41,378 bases of DNA. Source: Planctomycetota bacterium (GTDB lineage Bacteria > Planctomycetota > UBA1135 > GCA-002686595). A program made the position numbers and the translations under genes. A model generated the notes under the pieces. That model was not told the origin of the DNA, did not search any database, and worked only from the letters and a program-made list of their open reading frames with translations. Where the stretch lies: assembly GCA_029259605.1 (NCBI GenBank), contig JAJDEV010000202.1, positions 1 to 41,378 of the forward strand, given 5' to 3'. How positions within the stretch are numbered: position 1 is the first letter of the stretch; every line of letters begins with the position of its first letter. Shown piece after piece: positions 1 to 10,175 of this stretch.

Positions 1-2037
1 GGTGTAGATCACATAGGCCGTGTCCTTCGACGTCGTGCGTCGCTCGACGGCGCCCGTGTCCTCGCCCGAAGCGGAGCGCGCGTCGAGCTCGATCACGTGC
101 GCGTCGCCCGTCTCCGTCGGCAGCGCGGCGCCCACTTCGGCGCGCGTGAGGATCGCGCGCACGCCGACGTCGTCGAAGATGTACGCGAGCCGCTCCGCCG
201 GGTAGTCGAGATCGATCGGCACGTAGGCGCCGCCCGCCTTCAGCGTCGCGAGGATGCCGACGAACATCTCGATCGTGCGGCCGGTGGCGATCGCGACGGA
301 TGCGCCGGGCGCGACGCCGAGCTCGCGCAAGCGATGAGCGAGCGCGTTGGCACGGCGATCGAGTTCACCGTAGCTCACCTCGTGCGCACCCTCGACGAGC
401 GCGATCGCATCGGGAGTGCGCGCCGCCTGCTCCTCGAAGAGCTGGTCGGCACATACGTCCTCGCGAATCTCGGTCGCGGTCCCGTTCCACTCCTCGAGCA
501 CGAGCCGACGCTCGTCCTCGCCCATGATCGGCAAGCCCGTGATCGGCGCGTCCGGATCGCGCACGACGCCGAGCAGCAACGCCTTGAAGCCGCGCAGCCA
601 GCGCTCGACGGTGTCGCGCTCGAACAGGTCGGTGCAGTACTCGGCCCACAGCATCACCGTCTCCGTGCTGCGGAAGACGCCAAACGTCAGGTCCATGCGC
701 GAGACGTTGGCCGTCAGGTCGAGGAACTCGGCCGACAGGTCCCCGATCGTCGAGTGCGCGGCCGGCGCCTCTTCCAAGGAGAACAGCGTCTGCACGATCG
801 GCGTCGTCGCGAGGTCGCGCTCGGGCTGCAACGCGTTGACCAAGCGCTCGAACGGCGTGTCCTGGTTCTCGTACGCGTCGAGGCAGTTGCCGCGCACGCG
901 GCGCAGGAGCTCGCGGAAGCTCGGGCCGCCGGCCAGGTCGGTGCGCACGACGAGCGTGTTCGCGAAGTAGCCGATCAGGTTGTGGAACTCGGGGCGGTTG
1001 CGCGCGGCGATCGGCGTACCGACGACGACATCCGGCTGGCCCGTCAGGCGATACAGCAGCGTCTGATAGAGCGCGAGCAGTGCCATGAAGAGCGTCGCGC
1101 CCTCGGACTTCGCGAGTTCGCCGAGCGCGCTCAGCTCGTCGTGTGACAGCTCGACGCGTGCGTTGTCGCCGGCGAAACTCTGCACGGGCGGGCGCGGGCG
1201 ATCGGTGGGCAGCTGGAGGATCGGCAGCTCGCCGCCGAGCTTCTCCTTCCAGAACTCGAGCTGGCCGGCGTACGCGCCGCCCTCGAGGAACTCGCGTTGC
1301 CAGGCGCAGTAGTCCGCGTACTGCCGCGGCAGTTCGGGCAGCTCGGGCTCACGCCCTTCCGTGTACGCGGCATACAGCGCGCGCAGCTCGTCCGTCAATA
1401 CGCCGAGCGACCATCCGTCCGACACGCTGTGGTGCATGCCGACGACGAGCACGTGCTCGTGTTCGCCGACGCGGCCGAGGTGCACGCGGTAGAGCGGCCC
1501 GGTCGCGAGGTCGTAGGGCGCGCGGCAGAGCTCGACCAACGCGCGCGTGACCTCGTCGCGACGCGCGCCTTCGTCGGCGTGCTGCGATTCGATCGGGTCG
1601 AGGGCGATCGTCGGCGGCGCGGCGAACTCCTGCGTCGGACCGGACGGTGCCACGGTGAAGCGCGCGCGAAGCACCTCGTGTCGGCGCACGATCTCGGCGA
1701 TGGACCGCTCGAGCGCACTCCGGTCGAGCGCTCCGTCGAGTCGAACGCCAAGCCACAGGTTGTACGCCGTCAGCCCGGGCTCGAGTTGGTCGAGGAACCA
1801 GAGACGTTCCTGCGTCGACGAGAGCGGGAGCGGCGCGTCGCGCTTCGCGAACGGCACCTCGTCCGCGCCGTCACTCGGCGCGAGGATCGCGATCAAGCTC
1901 GCCTTGTTGCGCTTCAGCTCCTCACGCAGCTCCGCCGTCAGCACTCCCGTCGGTGCCTTCAGCTTGAGCTCTCTCCCCTCGACCCAAAGGCTGGCGCCCA
2001 GGCGACGGAGTTCCGTGAGCAGTTGCGAGCCGTTCAT
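1..2037 (-). CDS. NRPS, TubC docking-C-A..., 3' part beyond window
   Basis: Partial non-ribosomal peptide synthetase: 679 codons are open from an ATG at 2037 to the window edge with no stop. Residues 1-52 form a TubC-type N-terminal docking domain (SLWVEGRELKLKAPTG). A condensation domain follows (about 68-490) with an intact HHSVSDG motif at 202-208, the catalytic HHxxxDG. The adenylation domain then begins, with core A2 LKAGGAYVPID visible. The sequence ends at AYVIYT, just before the nucleotide-binding loop, so the substrate pocket and carrier protein lie outside and substrate cannot be predicted. It lies 28 bases after the upstream NRPS with no strong Shine-Dalgarno sequence. Its A domain resembles the Leu-type A domain of the first NRPS (18129-21521) more than the two Gly-type ones. 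Identity is firm; complete module content is unknown. Confidence 0.95.
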   Translation of the reverse strand, partial: MNGSQLLTELRRLGASLWVEGRELKLKAPTGVLTAELREELKRNKASLIAILAPSDGADEVPFAKRDAPLPLSSTQERLWFLDQLEPGLTAYNLWLGVRLDGALDRSALERSIAEIVRRHEVLRARFTVAPSGPTQEFAAPPTIALDPIESQHADEGARRDEVTRALVELCRAPYDLATGPLYRVHLGRVGEHEHVLVVGMHHSVSDGWSLGVLTDELRALYAAYTEGREPELPELPRQYADYCAWQREFLEGGAYAGQLEFWKEKLGGELPILQLPTDRPRPPVQSFAGDNARVELSHDELSALGELAKSEGATLFMALLALYQTLLYRLTGQPDVVVGTPIAARNRPEFHNLIGYFANTLVVRTDLAGGPSFRELLRRVRGNCLDAYENQDTPFERLVNALQPERDLATTPIVQTLFSLEEAPAAHSTIGDLSAEFLDLTANVSRMDLTFGVFRSTETVMLWAEYCTDLFERDTVERWLRGFKALLLGVVRDPDAPITGLPIMGEDERRLVLEEWNGTATEIREDVCADQLFEEQAARTPDAIALVEGAHEVSYGELDRRANALAHRLRELGVAPGASVAIATGRTIEMFVGILATLKAGGAYVPIDLDYPAERLAYIFDDVGVRAILTRAEVGAALPTETGDAHVIELDARSASGEDTGAVERRTTSKDTAYVIYT

Positions 2038-2065
2038 GATTCCCAATCTTAGCGACGCTCGGCGT

Positions 2066-5000
2066 TCACCGGCGTCGTCGGCGCATCAGCGCCTTGCGTC
2101 CGGCCGTGAGGTTGCGTGAGCGGTCCTTCGGCAGCGCCGCGCCGTTGCCCGTGGCCTTCGCGTCGGCGCGCGTGGCCAGCTGGCTGACGGTCGGGAACTG
2201 GAACAACTCGATGATCGACAGGTCGGCGCCGAGCGCGTCCTTGATCTTGGCGCGCACCTGCGCGAGCAGCAGCGAGTGCCCGCCAAGCTCGAAAAAGTTC
2301 ACGTTCACCGACACCTCGTCGAGCCCCAGCACTTCGCTCCAAACCGCGGCGATGCGGCGCTCGGTCTCGTTGCGCGGCGCGACGATGTCGGCGCTCTTCG
2401 CCTTGAGGGCGACGGCGTCGAGCGCAAGCAGCGCGTTGCGATCGACCTTGCCGTTCGGCGTGTGCGGCAGCGCGTCGAGCTCGACGAACGCGGCCGGCAC
2501 CATGTACGCGGGCAGCTTGTCCTGCGCCGCGTCGCGCATCTTGGTCGCGTCCGTCGTGCCACCCTCGTCCGGAACGACGTACGCCGTCAGGCGCTGGTCG
2601 CCCGGCGTGTCCTCGCGAATCACGCACACGCACTGGTGCACGCCGTCGACATCCGCGACGACCGCTTCGATCTCGCCGAGCTCGATGCGGAAGCCGCGCA
2701 GCTTGACCTGGTTGTCGATGCGACCGAGGCACTCGACGTCGCCGTTCGGGAGCCAGCGCGCCTTGTCGCCGGTGCGATACATGCGCGCACCCGCGTTGGA
2801 CGAGAACGGGTCGGGCAGGAAGCGCTCGGCGGTCAGCTCGGGCCGTTCGAGATAGCCGCGCGCGAGTCCGTCGCCGGCGATGTACAGCTCGCCGGGCACG
2901 CCGAGCGGCAGCGGGTCGCGGTTGGCGTCGAGGATGTAGATCTGCGTGTTCGCGATCGGGTGTCCGATGGTGATCGGTTGCCCGTCCGCTTCCACGCGCT
3001 TGACCGCCGACCAGATCGTCGTCTCGGTCGGGCCGTACACGTTCCACAGCTCCTTCGCGCGCGGCAGGATCTCGTCGGCAAGCTCGCGCGGCAGCGCTTC
3101 GCCGCCGCAGAAGACGCGCAGGTCGGACGTGCCACTCCAGCCGGCGAGCAACAGCATGCGCCAGGTCGCCGGCGTGGCCTGCATGATCGCGGGTCGCAGA
3201 CGCTCGACGAGCTCGATCAACGCGGTCCCGTCGCCGACGGCCTCGCGCGGCGCGACGATCAGCGTGCCGCCGTAGAGCAGCGGGAGCATGACCTCGAGCA
3301 CGGAGATGTCGAACGACAGCGTGGTCACCGCGAGCAGACGCTCGTCCTCCGAGATGCCGGGCTCACGCGCCATCGAGGCGAGGAAGTTCGACACGGAGCG
3401 GTGCTCGAGCTCGACCCCCTTCGGGCGACCGGTCGAACCCGAGGTGTAGATGACGTACATCCGGTCGTCGACGGAGACCTCCACGCCGTGTTGCGACGGG
3501 CGCGTGGCGTCGGACGCGGCGATGTCCGCGGCGCTGGTGTCCAGCTCGATCGCCGTCGCCTTGTCCGTCAGCAGCACGCGCAGCTCGCTGGTCGTCACGA
3601 TGAACTCGAGCCCGGCGTCTTCGGCCATGTAGGCGAGTCGATCGACGGGATAGCTGGGGTCGAGCGGAACGTACGCCGCGCCCGCCTTCACGATCGCGAG
3701 CAGCGCGACGACCATGTCGGACGAGCGGTCGAGCGCGAGACCGACGAGCGTGCGTGGCTGCACACCTCGCGTCGTGAGGTAGTTCGCGAGACGGTTCGCC
3801 GCATCGTCGAGCTCGCGGAACGTCAGCTCCTCGTCCGCGCCGTCACCTGACGACGGGAAGACGAGCGCGACGGCATCCGGTGTGCGGTCGACGCGCGCCT
3901 CGAACTGGATGTGCGTCGGCTCGAGCGGATACTCGGCGGCCGTGGCGTTGCGCTCCTCGAGCACGACGCGCCGCGCGTCGTCGGTGAGCAGCGGGAGCTG
4001 CGAGATGCGCGCGTCCGGGTTCGCGACGACGCCCGCGAGCAGCGTCTCATAGCATTCGAGAAAGCGCTCGATCGTCTCGCCGTCGAAGAGGTCGGTGTTG
4101 TACTCGAGGCCGACCTTGAGACGTCCGTCGACGCCCTTGTCATCGCGGCCGCGGTACGCGTGCACGACGAGGTCCGTACGCGCGACGCGGTTCTCGAGCA
4201 CGATCGGCTCGAGCACGATGTCCCCCATCGTGCGCTCCTCGCCCGAGTCCTGGTCGAGCACGAACAGCGTCTGGAAGAGCGGGCTGTACGCGAGGTTGCG
4301 CTCGGGTTGGATCTCGTCGACCAGGCGTTCGAACGGCATGTCCTGATGGTCGACCGCGCCGAAGAAGACCTCGGCCGCGCGATCCAGGAGCTCGCGGAAC
4401 GTCGGATCGCCGGAGAGGTCCATGCGCAACACGAGCGTGTTCACGAAGTAGCCGAGCAGCTTCTGCAGCTCGGGACGACCGCGGTTCGCCATCGCCGTTC
4501 CGACCGAGATGTCGGTCTGGCCGGTGACGCGCGCGAGCAACACCTCGTAGGTCGCGAGCAGAACCAGGAACGGCGTCGAGCCCGTGCGCGTCGCGACCGT
4601 CTCGATGCCGTCCGCGAGCTCGTCGGCGAACCAGCCCCACTTCGCGGCGCCGTTCAGCGTCTGGACCGCCGGACGCGGATGGTCGATCGGCAGCTCGAGC
4701 ACAGGCGGGCTGCCGGAGAGCACTCGGCGCCAATAGGACATGCGCTGCTCGAGCTCTTCGCCCTCGAGCAAACGCCGCTGCCACGCCGCGTAGTCCGCGT
4801 ACTGCACCTCGAGCTCGGGCAGCGGCGAGCGCTTGCCCTCCTTGAACGCCGCGTAGATCTTGCTGAGCTCGACGAAGAACACGCTCGTCGACAACCCGTC
4901 GAACACGATGTGGTGAACGACCAGGATCAGCGCGTGCGCGCGCTCGCTGCGCTTCAGCAAGGTCACGCGCACCATCGGTCCGCGCTCGAGATCGAACGGC

Positions 5001-5521
5001 CGCTCGAGCCGGTCGAGGAGCAGGCGTGAGAGCGCGTCGTCGTCGTCGATCTGCGCCGCGGCTCCGTCGATGAACTCGACGTCGACGTGGTAGTCCGGCG
5101 AGATGATCTGGCGCGGAACGCCGTCGACCGCGTCGAACGTCGTGCGCAACACTTCGTGGCGTCGCACGACTTCGTCGATGCTGCGCCCGAGCGCCTTCAC
5201 GTCGAGATCGCCGACGAGCGTCATCGCCGCCCACATGTTGTACGTGATGACACCGGGCTCCATCTGATCGAGGAACCAGAGTCGCTGCTGGGTGAACGAC
5301 AACACGAGCGGTTCGTCGCGCGGCGCGCGCGGAATGATCGCCACCGAGTCCGTCGCGGACGGAGTCAGGATGCCGATGAGCTCGTGCTTCTTCGCACCGA
5401 GCCCTTCACGGAGCTCCTGCGTCAACGCACCCTTGGGCGCCTTGCACTTGAGCTCGCCGCCTTCGACCCAGAGCTTCACTCCGAGGTGGCGGAGTTGGGA
5501 GAGTAGTTCGGACGTCTTCAC
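2066..5521 (-). CDS. NRPS module, TubC docking-C-A(Gly?)-T
   Basis: Single-module non-ribosomal peptide synthetase of 1151 residues, GTG start at 5521. Order: TubC docking domain (1-52), condensation domain (about 70-500, HHIVFDG at 203-209), adenylation domain (about 530-1000, YTSGSTGRPKG at 692-702), carrier protein with LGGHS and phosphopantetheine Ser1083, then a basic tail ending RKALMRRRRR. By alignment to GrsA positions the pocket residues are D738, I739, L742, Q781, F804, G806, V828, I836 and W837. DILQFGVIW is close to the published glycine code DILQLGLIW, so Gly is predicted from memory of the code rather than from a search. It follows the PKS at 5550 after 28 bases. There is no epimerisation or thioesterase domain. 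It is a near twin of the NRPS at 10172-13630, with the same residue numbering through the A domain. Confidence 0.96.
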   Translation of the reverse strand: MKTSELLSQLRHLGVKLWVEGGELKCKAPKGALTQELREGLGAKKHELIGILTPSATDSVAIIPRAPRDEPLVLSFTQQRLWFLDQMEPGVITYNMWAAMTLVGDLDVKALGRSIDEVVRRHEVLRTTFDAVDGVPRQIISPDYHVDVEFIDGAAAQIDDDDALSRLLLDRLERPFDLERGPMVRVTLLKRSERAHALILVVHHIVFDGLSTSVFFVELSKIYAAFKEGKRSPLPELEVQYADYAAWQRRLLEGEELEQRMSYWRRVLSGSPPVLELPIDHPRPAVQTLNGAAKWGWFADELADGIETVATRTGSTPFLVLLATYEVLLARVTGQTDISVGTAMANRGRPELQKLLGYFVNTLVLRMDLSGDPTFRELLDRAAEVFFGAVDHQDMPFERLVDEIQPERNLAYSPLFQTLFVLDQDSGEERTMGDIVLEPIVLENRVARTDLVVHAYRGRDDKGVDGRLKVGLEYNTDLFDGETIERFLECYETLLAGVVANPDARISQLPLLTDDARRVVLEERNATAAEYPLEPTHIQFEARVDRTPDAVALVFPSSGDGADEELTFRELDDAANRLANYLTTRGVQPRTLVGLALDRSSDMVVALLAIVKAGAAYVPLDPSYPVDRLAYMAEDAGLEFIVTTSELRVLLTDKATAIELDTSAADIAASDATRPSQHGVEVSVDDRMYVIYTSGSTGRPKGVELEHRSVSNFLASMAREPGISEDERLLAVTTLSFDISVLEVMLPLLYGGTLIVAPREAVGDGTALIELVERLRPAIMQATPATWRMLLLAGWSGTSDLRVFCGGEALPRELADEILPRAKELWNVYGPTETTIWSAVKRVEADGQPITIGHPIANTQIYILDANRDPLPLGVPGELYIAGDGLARGYLERPELTAERFLPDPFSSNAGARMYRTGDKARWLPNGDVECLGRIDNQVKLRGFRIELGEIEAVVADVDGVHQCVCVIREDTPGDQRLTAYVVPDEGGTTDATKMRDAAQDKLPAYMVPAAFVELDALPHTPNGKVDRNALLALDAVALKAKSADIVAPRNETERRIAAVWSEVLGLDEVSVNVNFFELGGHSLLLAQVRAKIKDALGADLSIIELFQFPTVSQLATRADAKATGNGAALPKDRSRNLTAGRKALMRRRRR

Positions 5522-5549
5522 GCGGGAGAGATCTCGGGGTGGTGGTGCT

Positions 5550-8500
5550 TCAAATCGTGAACTCCTCGACGTCCTCGGAGCTGTCGTCGCTCTCGCGCGC
5601 GCCGGACACGAAGCGAATCGCGTCGATGCGCTCCGACATCGCGGCCACGTCGGGCGTCTCGAACAACTCGCGGATCGGGAGCGATACGCCGAACACGGAG
5701 CGCAGGCGCACGTTGACCTGCATCATCACGAGCGAGTTGCCGCCGAGCTCGAAGAAGTCGTCGCGGATGCCGACGCGGTCGAGTCCGAGCAGGTCGGCCC
5801 AGATCGCGGCGATGTCGGTCTCGGTCTCGCTCGTCGGCTCCTCGAACTCGGTCGAGAGCGTCGGTCGCGGCGACGTCGCGCGCGCGGGCGCGGCGACGGC
5901 CTCGTGCTCGTCGGCGAAGTCGTCCCCGGCGTCGGCCTGCGGACGCAGCTCGAAGCGCGCGCGATAGTCCTCGCGCCCGAAGAGGTCGCGCGGCGACACG
6001 ATCACCTGCGGCAGGTCGGTGGCGAGGATGCGGCGGAACGCGTCGCGACCTTCGCTCGGGGAGATGCCGAGCTTCAGGTCGGCCGCGCGACCGGCGCGCA
6101 TCGCCTCGGGGATCTCGGTGTTCACCGCCATCCCGACCTCTTGCCACGCGTCCCAGTTCACGGCGACGACGTGCGTGCCTTCGTCGCGTCGCCAGGAGTG
6201 CGCGACGGAGTCGAGGTAGGCGTTCGCGGCGAAGTAATCGACCTGGCCGAAGCCGACGCAGACGGAGGAGATCGAAGAGCAGAGCAGCACGAAGTCGAGC
6301 GGCTTGCCTTCGAACACTTCGCGCAGGACCTCGGTGCCCCGCACCTTCGCCGCGAGCACCGCTTCGGCCTGCTCGCGCGTCTTGAGTTCGACGATGCCGG
6401 ACGCCGCGATGCCGGCGGCGTGGATCACTCCGTCGACGCGTCCGAAGCGCTCCGTCGCGGCGTCGACCGCCGCGCGCATCTGGCTCGCATCCGACGAATC
6501 AGCGGCGAGGACGAGGACCTCGGCGCCGAGCTTCTCGAGCTCCAACACGCCGCGGATCTTCTCCGACGTCCGGCCCTCTTCGCCGTGCTCCTGGCACCAC
6601 GCCTCCCACGCGTCGCGCGCCGGCAGCCCCGAGCGCGTGACGAGCACGAGCTTGGCCTGCGACTCGCGCGCGAGTTCGGCGCCGAGCGACAGGGCGATGC
6701 CGCCGAGGCCTCCGGTCACGAGCACGACCGCGCCGTCCTTGACGGGCTGCGCCTTGCTCGCCGGCAGGTGCGTCGGCTCGTGCGTGAGCGTCCAGCGCCG
6801 GCCGGAGTGCAGCGCGACGACCGGTTGTTCCGTTTCCGAGGTGAGCTCGCGGAAGACATCGTCCGCACTCGCGCCATCGTCGACGTCGAAGCTGCGCGCG
6901 GTGACACCGGCGAGCTCGAGGTTCATGGTCATGCACGGACCGAGCGCCGTCGCTCGCGCCGCGTTCTTCGGGCGATCGCCGAGCACGTCGTGCATGCCGG
7001 TCGTGACGACGTCGACGCGAATGCCGCCTTCGACCTCACGCCCGCTGAGCGCTTGGGCGAGGTGCAGCAGGCTGAAGAACGGGGCGTCGAGGCCGGCGCC
7101 GGTCGCGTCGCTCGCCGCCCACAGGTGCACGATCTCGGTCGGCGCTCCGCCTCGCGCGCTGATCTCGTCGATCAACCGGCGGTACTCGTCCGCGTTCGAC
7201 GCGTCGATCGTGAAGTGCTGGCCGTCGCCGCTCGAGTAGACGTCGCTCGCGCTGACGCGGAACACCGTCGCGCCCTCTTCCTCGGCGCGGTCGGCGATGC
7301 TCGCGGCGAGCTCGCCGCCGTCGTCGAACACGAGCCAGCGCTCGGCCGTCGCCCGCGCGTCGCCGATCGCGATCGGCGGAACGGCGATCTTCCACGACGG
7401 AACGTAGAACCAATCCGCGACGTCCGCATTCTTGCGCTCGGGCGCGGCGAGCGGCGCGCCGCTCGTTGCCGCCTGCTCCGGACGCTCGATCCATAGACGG
7501 CGACGCTCGAACGGATAGCTCGGCAGGATCACGCGGCGGCGCGTCTCGTCCGCGTAGAAACCGGACCAGTCGATGTGCGCGCCGGCCATCCACAGCTCGC
7601 CGAGACCGAAGAGCAGCGTGAACTCGTCGTCGCTCGCGTCGCGCGGGTGGCGCGTCGTCGCGATGATCGGCGCGTCGGGGCGTTTCGACATCGCCGTCAT
7701 CTGCGCGAGCGACTTCAGCGTTTGCCCCGGCCCGACCTCCAGCAGAATGCGATCGTCCTCGAGCAGCGTCGCGACGCCCGCCGAGAACAGCACGGCCTCG
7801 CGAATGTGCCGCACCCAATAGCCGGGGTCCGTCGCCTCTTCATCCGTGAGCCAAGTCCCGGTCGAGCACGACACGACGGGCGCGTTCGGCGCGTTCAGCG
7901 TGACCTTCTTCACCTCGGCCTCGAACGCCTCGAGGATCGGGTCCATCAGCCCGGAGTGGAACGCGTGGCTCGTGTGCAGCCTGCGCGTCGAGATGTTCTT
8001 CGCCTCGAGCGCCTTCTCCATCACGTCGAGCGCGGCGAGCGGGCCCGACGCGACGCACAGCTCGGGCGCGTTGACCGTCGCGAGGAACAGCCCGCCGACG
8101 AGCATCGACTTGGTCTCCGACTCGGACGCGTGCACGGCCAGCATGCCCCCGCCCTCGGGCAGGCTGCCGATCAAGCGGCCGCGCGCGGCGACGAGGTTCA
8201 GCGCGTCCTCGAGCGAGAAGACGCCGGCCAGACACGCGGCGACGTACTCGCCGATCGAGTGACCGAGCATCGCGTCCGGCTCGATGCCCCAGGTCGCGAG
8301 CAGCTTGGCGAGCGCGTACTCGATCACGAAGAGCGCCGGCTGCGTGTTCTGCGTGTTCTCGAGCGCCTTGGACGCCGCATCCTCGTCACCATCGCCGTGG
8401 GTGTGCGGGAAGATCAGCGCGCGCAGGTCGAGCCCGACGACCGGCGCGAGCAGCTCGCAGCAGCGATCGACCTCGGCGCGGAAGACGGCCTCGTTCTCGT

Positions 8501-10175
8501 AGAGCCCGCGCGTCATGTCCGCGTACTGCGAGCCCTGACCCGAGAACAGGAACGCGACGCCGCGCTCGGCCTGCAGCGTGCCGCCGGTCGCCGTGCGCTT
8601 CTTGTCGAGCTTGCGCAGCGCGTCCACCGCGTCGGCCGTGTCCGTCGCGACGACGATGCGGCGCTGCGAGAACGCCTTGCGGCCGACCTGCGTCGTGAAC
8701 GCGACGTCCGCGAGCTCGAGCTCCTTCGCGTCGAGGTGCTGCGCCAGGTTCTCGCACGACACGCCGAGCGCGGAGTCCGTGCGCGCGGAGACGAGCAGCA
8801 GCTGGTGCTTGCGCGATGCGGACGTCGGCTCACGCTCGGGCGCCTCCTGCAGAATCGCGTGCGCGTTCGTTCCGCCCATGCCGAGCGAACTCACCGTCGC
8901 GCGGCGCGGCAGCTTGTCCGTATCCCACGCGCGCAGCTCCGTGTTGACGAAGAACGGGCAGTTCTTGAAGTCGATCTCGGGGTTCGGCTTCTCGTAGTGG
9001 AGCGACGGCGGGATCTCCTTGTGCTCGAGCGACAGGATCGTCTTGATCACGCCCGAGACACCGGCGGCCGTGTCGAGGTGCCCGATGTTCGTCTTCACCG
9101 ACCCGATCGGAACCGTGCCGACCGCGTCGCCGAGCGGAACCTCCGCGTCCTCGTCCTTCGCCTGCCACGCCTGCGTCAGAGCCGCGATCTCGATCGGATC
9201 ACCGAGCGGCGTGCCCGTGCCGTGCGCCTCGACGTAGCTGATCGACGACGGCTCCACGCCGGCGACGTCGAGCGCGTCGAGAATGACCTGCGACTGTCCG
9301 TCGACGCTCGGCGCGGTGTACGTGACCTTGTCGACGCCGTCGTTGTTCAGCGCGGTGCCCTTGATCACGGCGCGGATGTTGTCGCCGTCCGCGAGCGCGT
9401 CCTCGAGCCGCTTCAGCACGACGAGCCCGGCGCCGTTGCCGCCGAGCATGCCCTTCGCCTTCGCGTCGAACGTGCGCACGTGTCCGTCGGGCGAGAACGT
9501 GCCGCCCTCCATGTACATGTAGCCCTCTTTGTACGGCGTCGGCGCGCTGACGCCGCCGCACAGCACCATGTCGCTCTCACCGGAGAGCAGGCTTTGGATG
9601 CCGAGGTGAATCGAGACGAGCGACGTGGAGCACGCGGTCTGCACCGTCATGCCCGGCCCCTTCAGATTGAGCTTGTAGTTGACGCGCGTGGCGACGAAGT
9701 CGCGGTCGTTGACGATCCACGCCTGCACGAAGCCGACCGACTCGATCAAGCCCGGCGTCGGCGCGAGGTTCTGCCACAGGTAGAACATCATGCTCGAGCC
9801 CGCGAACACTCCGATGCGTCCCGGATAACGGTCGGGGTCGCAGCCGGCGTTCTCGAGCGACTCCCACGCCGTCTCGAGCAGGATGCGGATCTGCGGATCC
9901 GTGATCTCGGCTTCGCGCGGCGTGATGTCGAAGAAGCCGGGGTCGAACATGTCGACGCCGTCCATCCAACCCCACGCCTTCACGTACGAAGGATCGTTGT
10001 AGACCTCGGGCTTCACGCCCGATGCTTCCAGCTCCTCGTCGGTGAAGAAGGAGATCGACTCCTCGCCACCACGGAGGTTCTGCCAGAACTCGTCGACGTT
10101 CGCCGCCTTCGGAAAGCGGCCTGCCATTCCGACCACGGCGATGTCGCCGGGGCCTGCTTGCTCGTGCTCGGTCAT
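5550..10175 (-). CDS. Type I PKS module, KS-AT(malonyl)-KR-ACP
   Basis: Single-module modular polyketide synthase of 1541 residues. Ketosynthase (about 10-445) has Cys182 (TACSTS), His318 (EAHGTGT) and His366 (KTNIGHL), so it looks catalytically complete. Acyltransferase (about 538-850) has Ser640 in GHSIGEY and HAFH at 738-741, the pattern usual for malonyl-CoA. A structural plus catalytic ketoreductase (about 925-1350) has the TGGLGGIA loop at 1154-1161, Lys1277, Tyr1314 and Asn1318. The ACP has Ser1481 (LGGNS). There is no DH or ER, so a beta-hydroxy group should remain. The C-terminus is acidic, ending EDVEEFTI. ATG at 10175 is chosen because it overlaps the upstream stop (ATGA) and places GDIAVVGMAGRFP right after the start. 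It would extend the Gly loaded by the preceding NRPS. Confidence 0.97.
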   Translation of the reverse strand: MTEHEQAGPGDIAVVGMAGRFPKAANVDEFWQNLRGGEESISFFTDEELEASGVKPEVYNDPSYVKAWGWMDGVDMFDPGFFDITPREAEITDPQIRILLETAWESLENAGCDPDRYPGRIGVFAGSSMMFYLWQNLAPTPGLIESVGFVQAWIVNDRDFVATRVNYKLNLKGPGMTVQTACSTSLVSIHLGIQSLLSGESDMVLCGGVSAPTPYKEGYMYMEGGTFSPDGHVRTFDAKAKGMLGGNGAGLVVLKRLEDALADGDNIRAVIKGTALNNDGVDKVTYTAPSVDGQSQVILDALDVAGVEPSSISYVEAHGTGTPLGDPIEIAALTQAWQAKDEDAEVPLGDAVGTVPIGSVKTNIGHLDTAAGVSGVIKTILSLEHKEIPPSLHYEKPNPEIDFKNCPFFVNTELRAWDTDKLPRRATVSSLGMGGTNAHAILQEAPEREPTSASRKHQLLLVSARTDSALGVSCENLAQHLDAKELELADVAFTTQVGRKAFSQRRIVVATDTADAVDALRKLDKKRTATGGTLQAERGVAFLFSGQGSQYADMTRGLYENEAVFRAEVDRCCELLAPVVGLDLRALIFPHTHGDGDEDAASKALENTQNTQPALFVIEYALAKLLATWGIEPDAMLGHSIGEYVAACLAGVFSLEDALNLVAARGRLIGSLPEGGGMLAVHASESETKSMLVGGLFLATVNAPELCVASGPLAALDVMEKALEAKNISTRRLHTSHAFHSGLMDPILEAFEAEVKKVTLNAPNAPVVSCSTGTWLTDEEATDPGYWVRHIREAVLFSAGVATLLEDDRILLEVGPGQTLKSLAQMTAMSKRPDAPIIATTRHPRDASDDEFTLLFGLGELWMAGAHIDWSGFYADETRRRVILPSYPFERRRLWIERPEQAATSGAPLAAPERKNADVADWFYVPSWKIAVPPIAIGDARATAERWLVFDDGGELAASIADRAEEEGATVFRVSASDVYSSGDGQHFTIDASNADEYRRLIDEISARGGAPTEIVHLWAASDATGAGLDAPFFSLLHLAQALSGREVEGGIRVDVVTTGMHDVLGDRPKNAARATALGPCMTMNLELAGVTARSFDVDDGASADDVFRELTSETEQPVVALHSGRRWTLTHEPTHLPASKAQPVKDGAVVLVTGGLGGIALSLGAELARESQAKLVLVTRSGLPARDAWEAWCQEHGEEGRTSEKIRGVLELEKLGAEVLVLAADSSDASQMRAAVDAATERFGRVDGVIHAAGIAASGIVELKTREQAEAVLAAKVRGTEVLREVFEGKPLDFVLLCSSISSVCVGFGQVDYFAANAYLDSVAHSWRRDEGTHVVAVNWDAWQEVGMAVNTEIPEAMRAGRAADLKLGISPSEGRDAFRRILATDLPQVIVSPRDLFGREDYRARFELRPQADAGDDFADEHEAVAAPARATSPRPTLSTEFEEPTSETETDIAAIWADLLGLDRVGIRDDFFELGGNSLVMMQVNVRLRSVFGVSLPIRELFETPDVAAMSERIDAIRFVSGARESDDSSEDVEEFTI

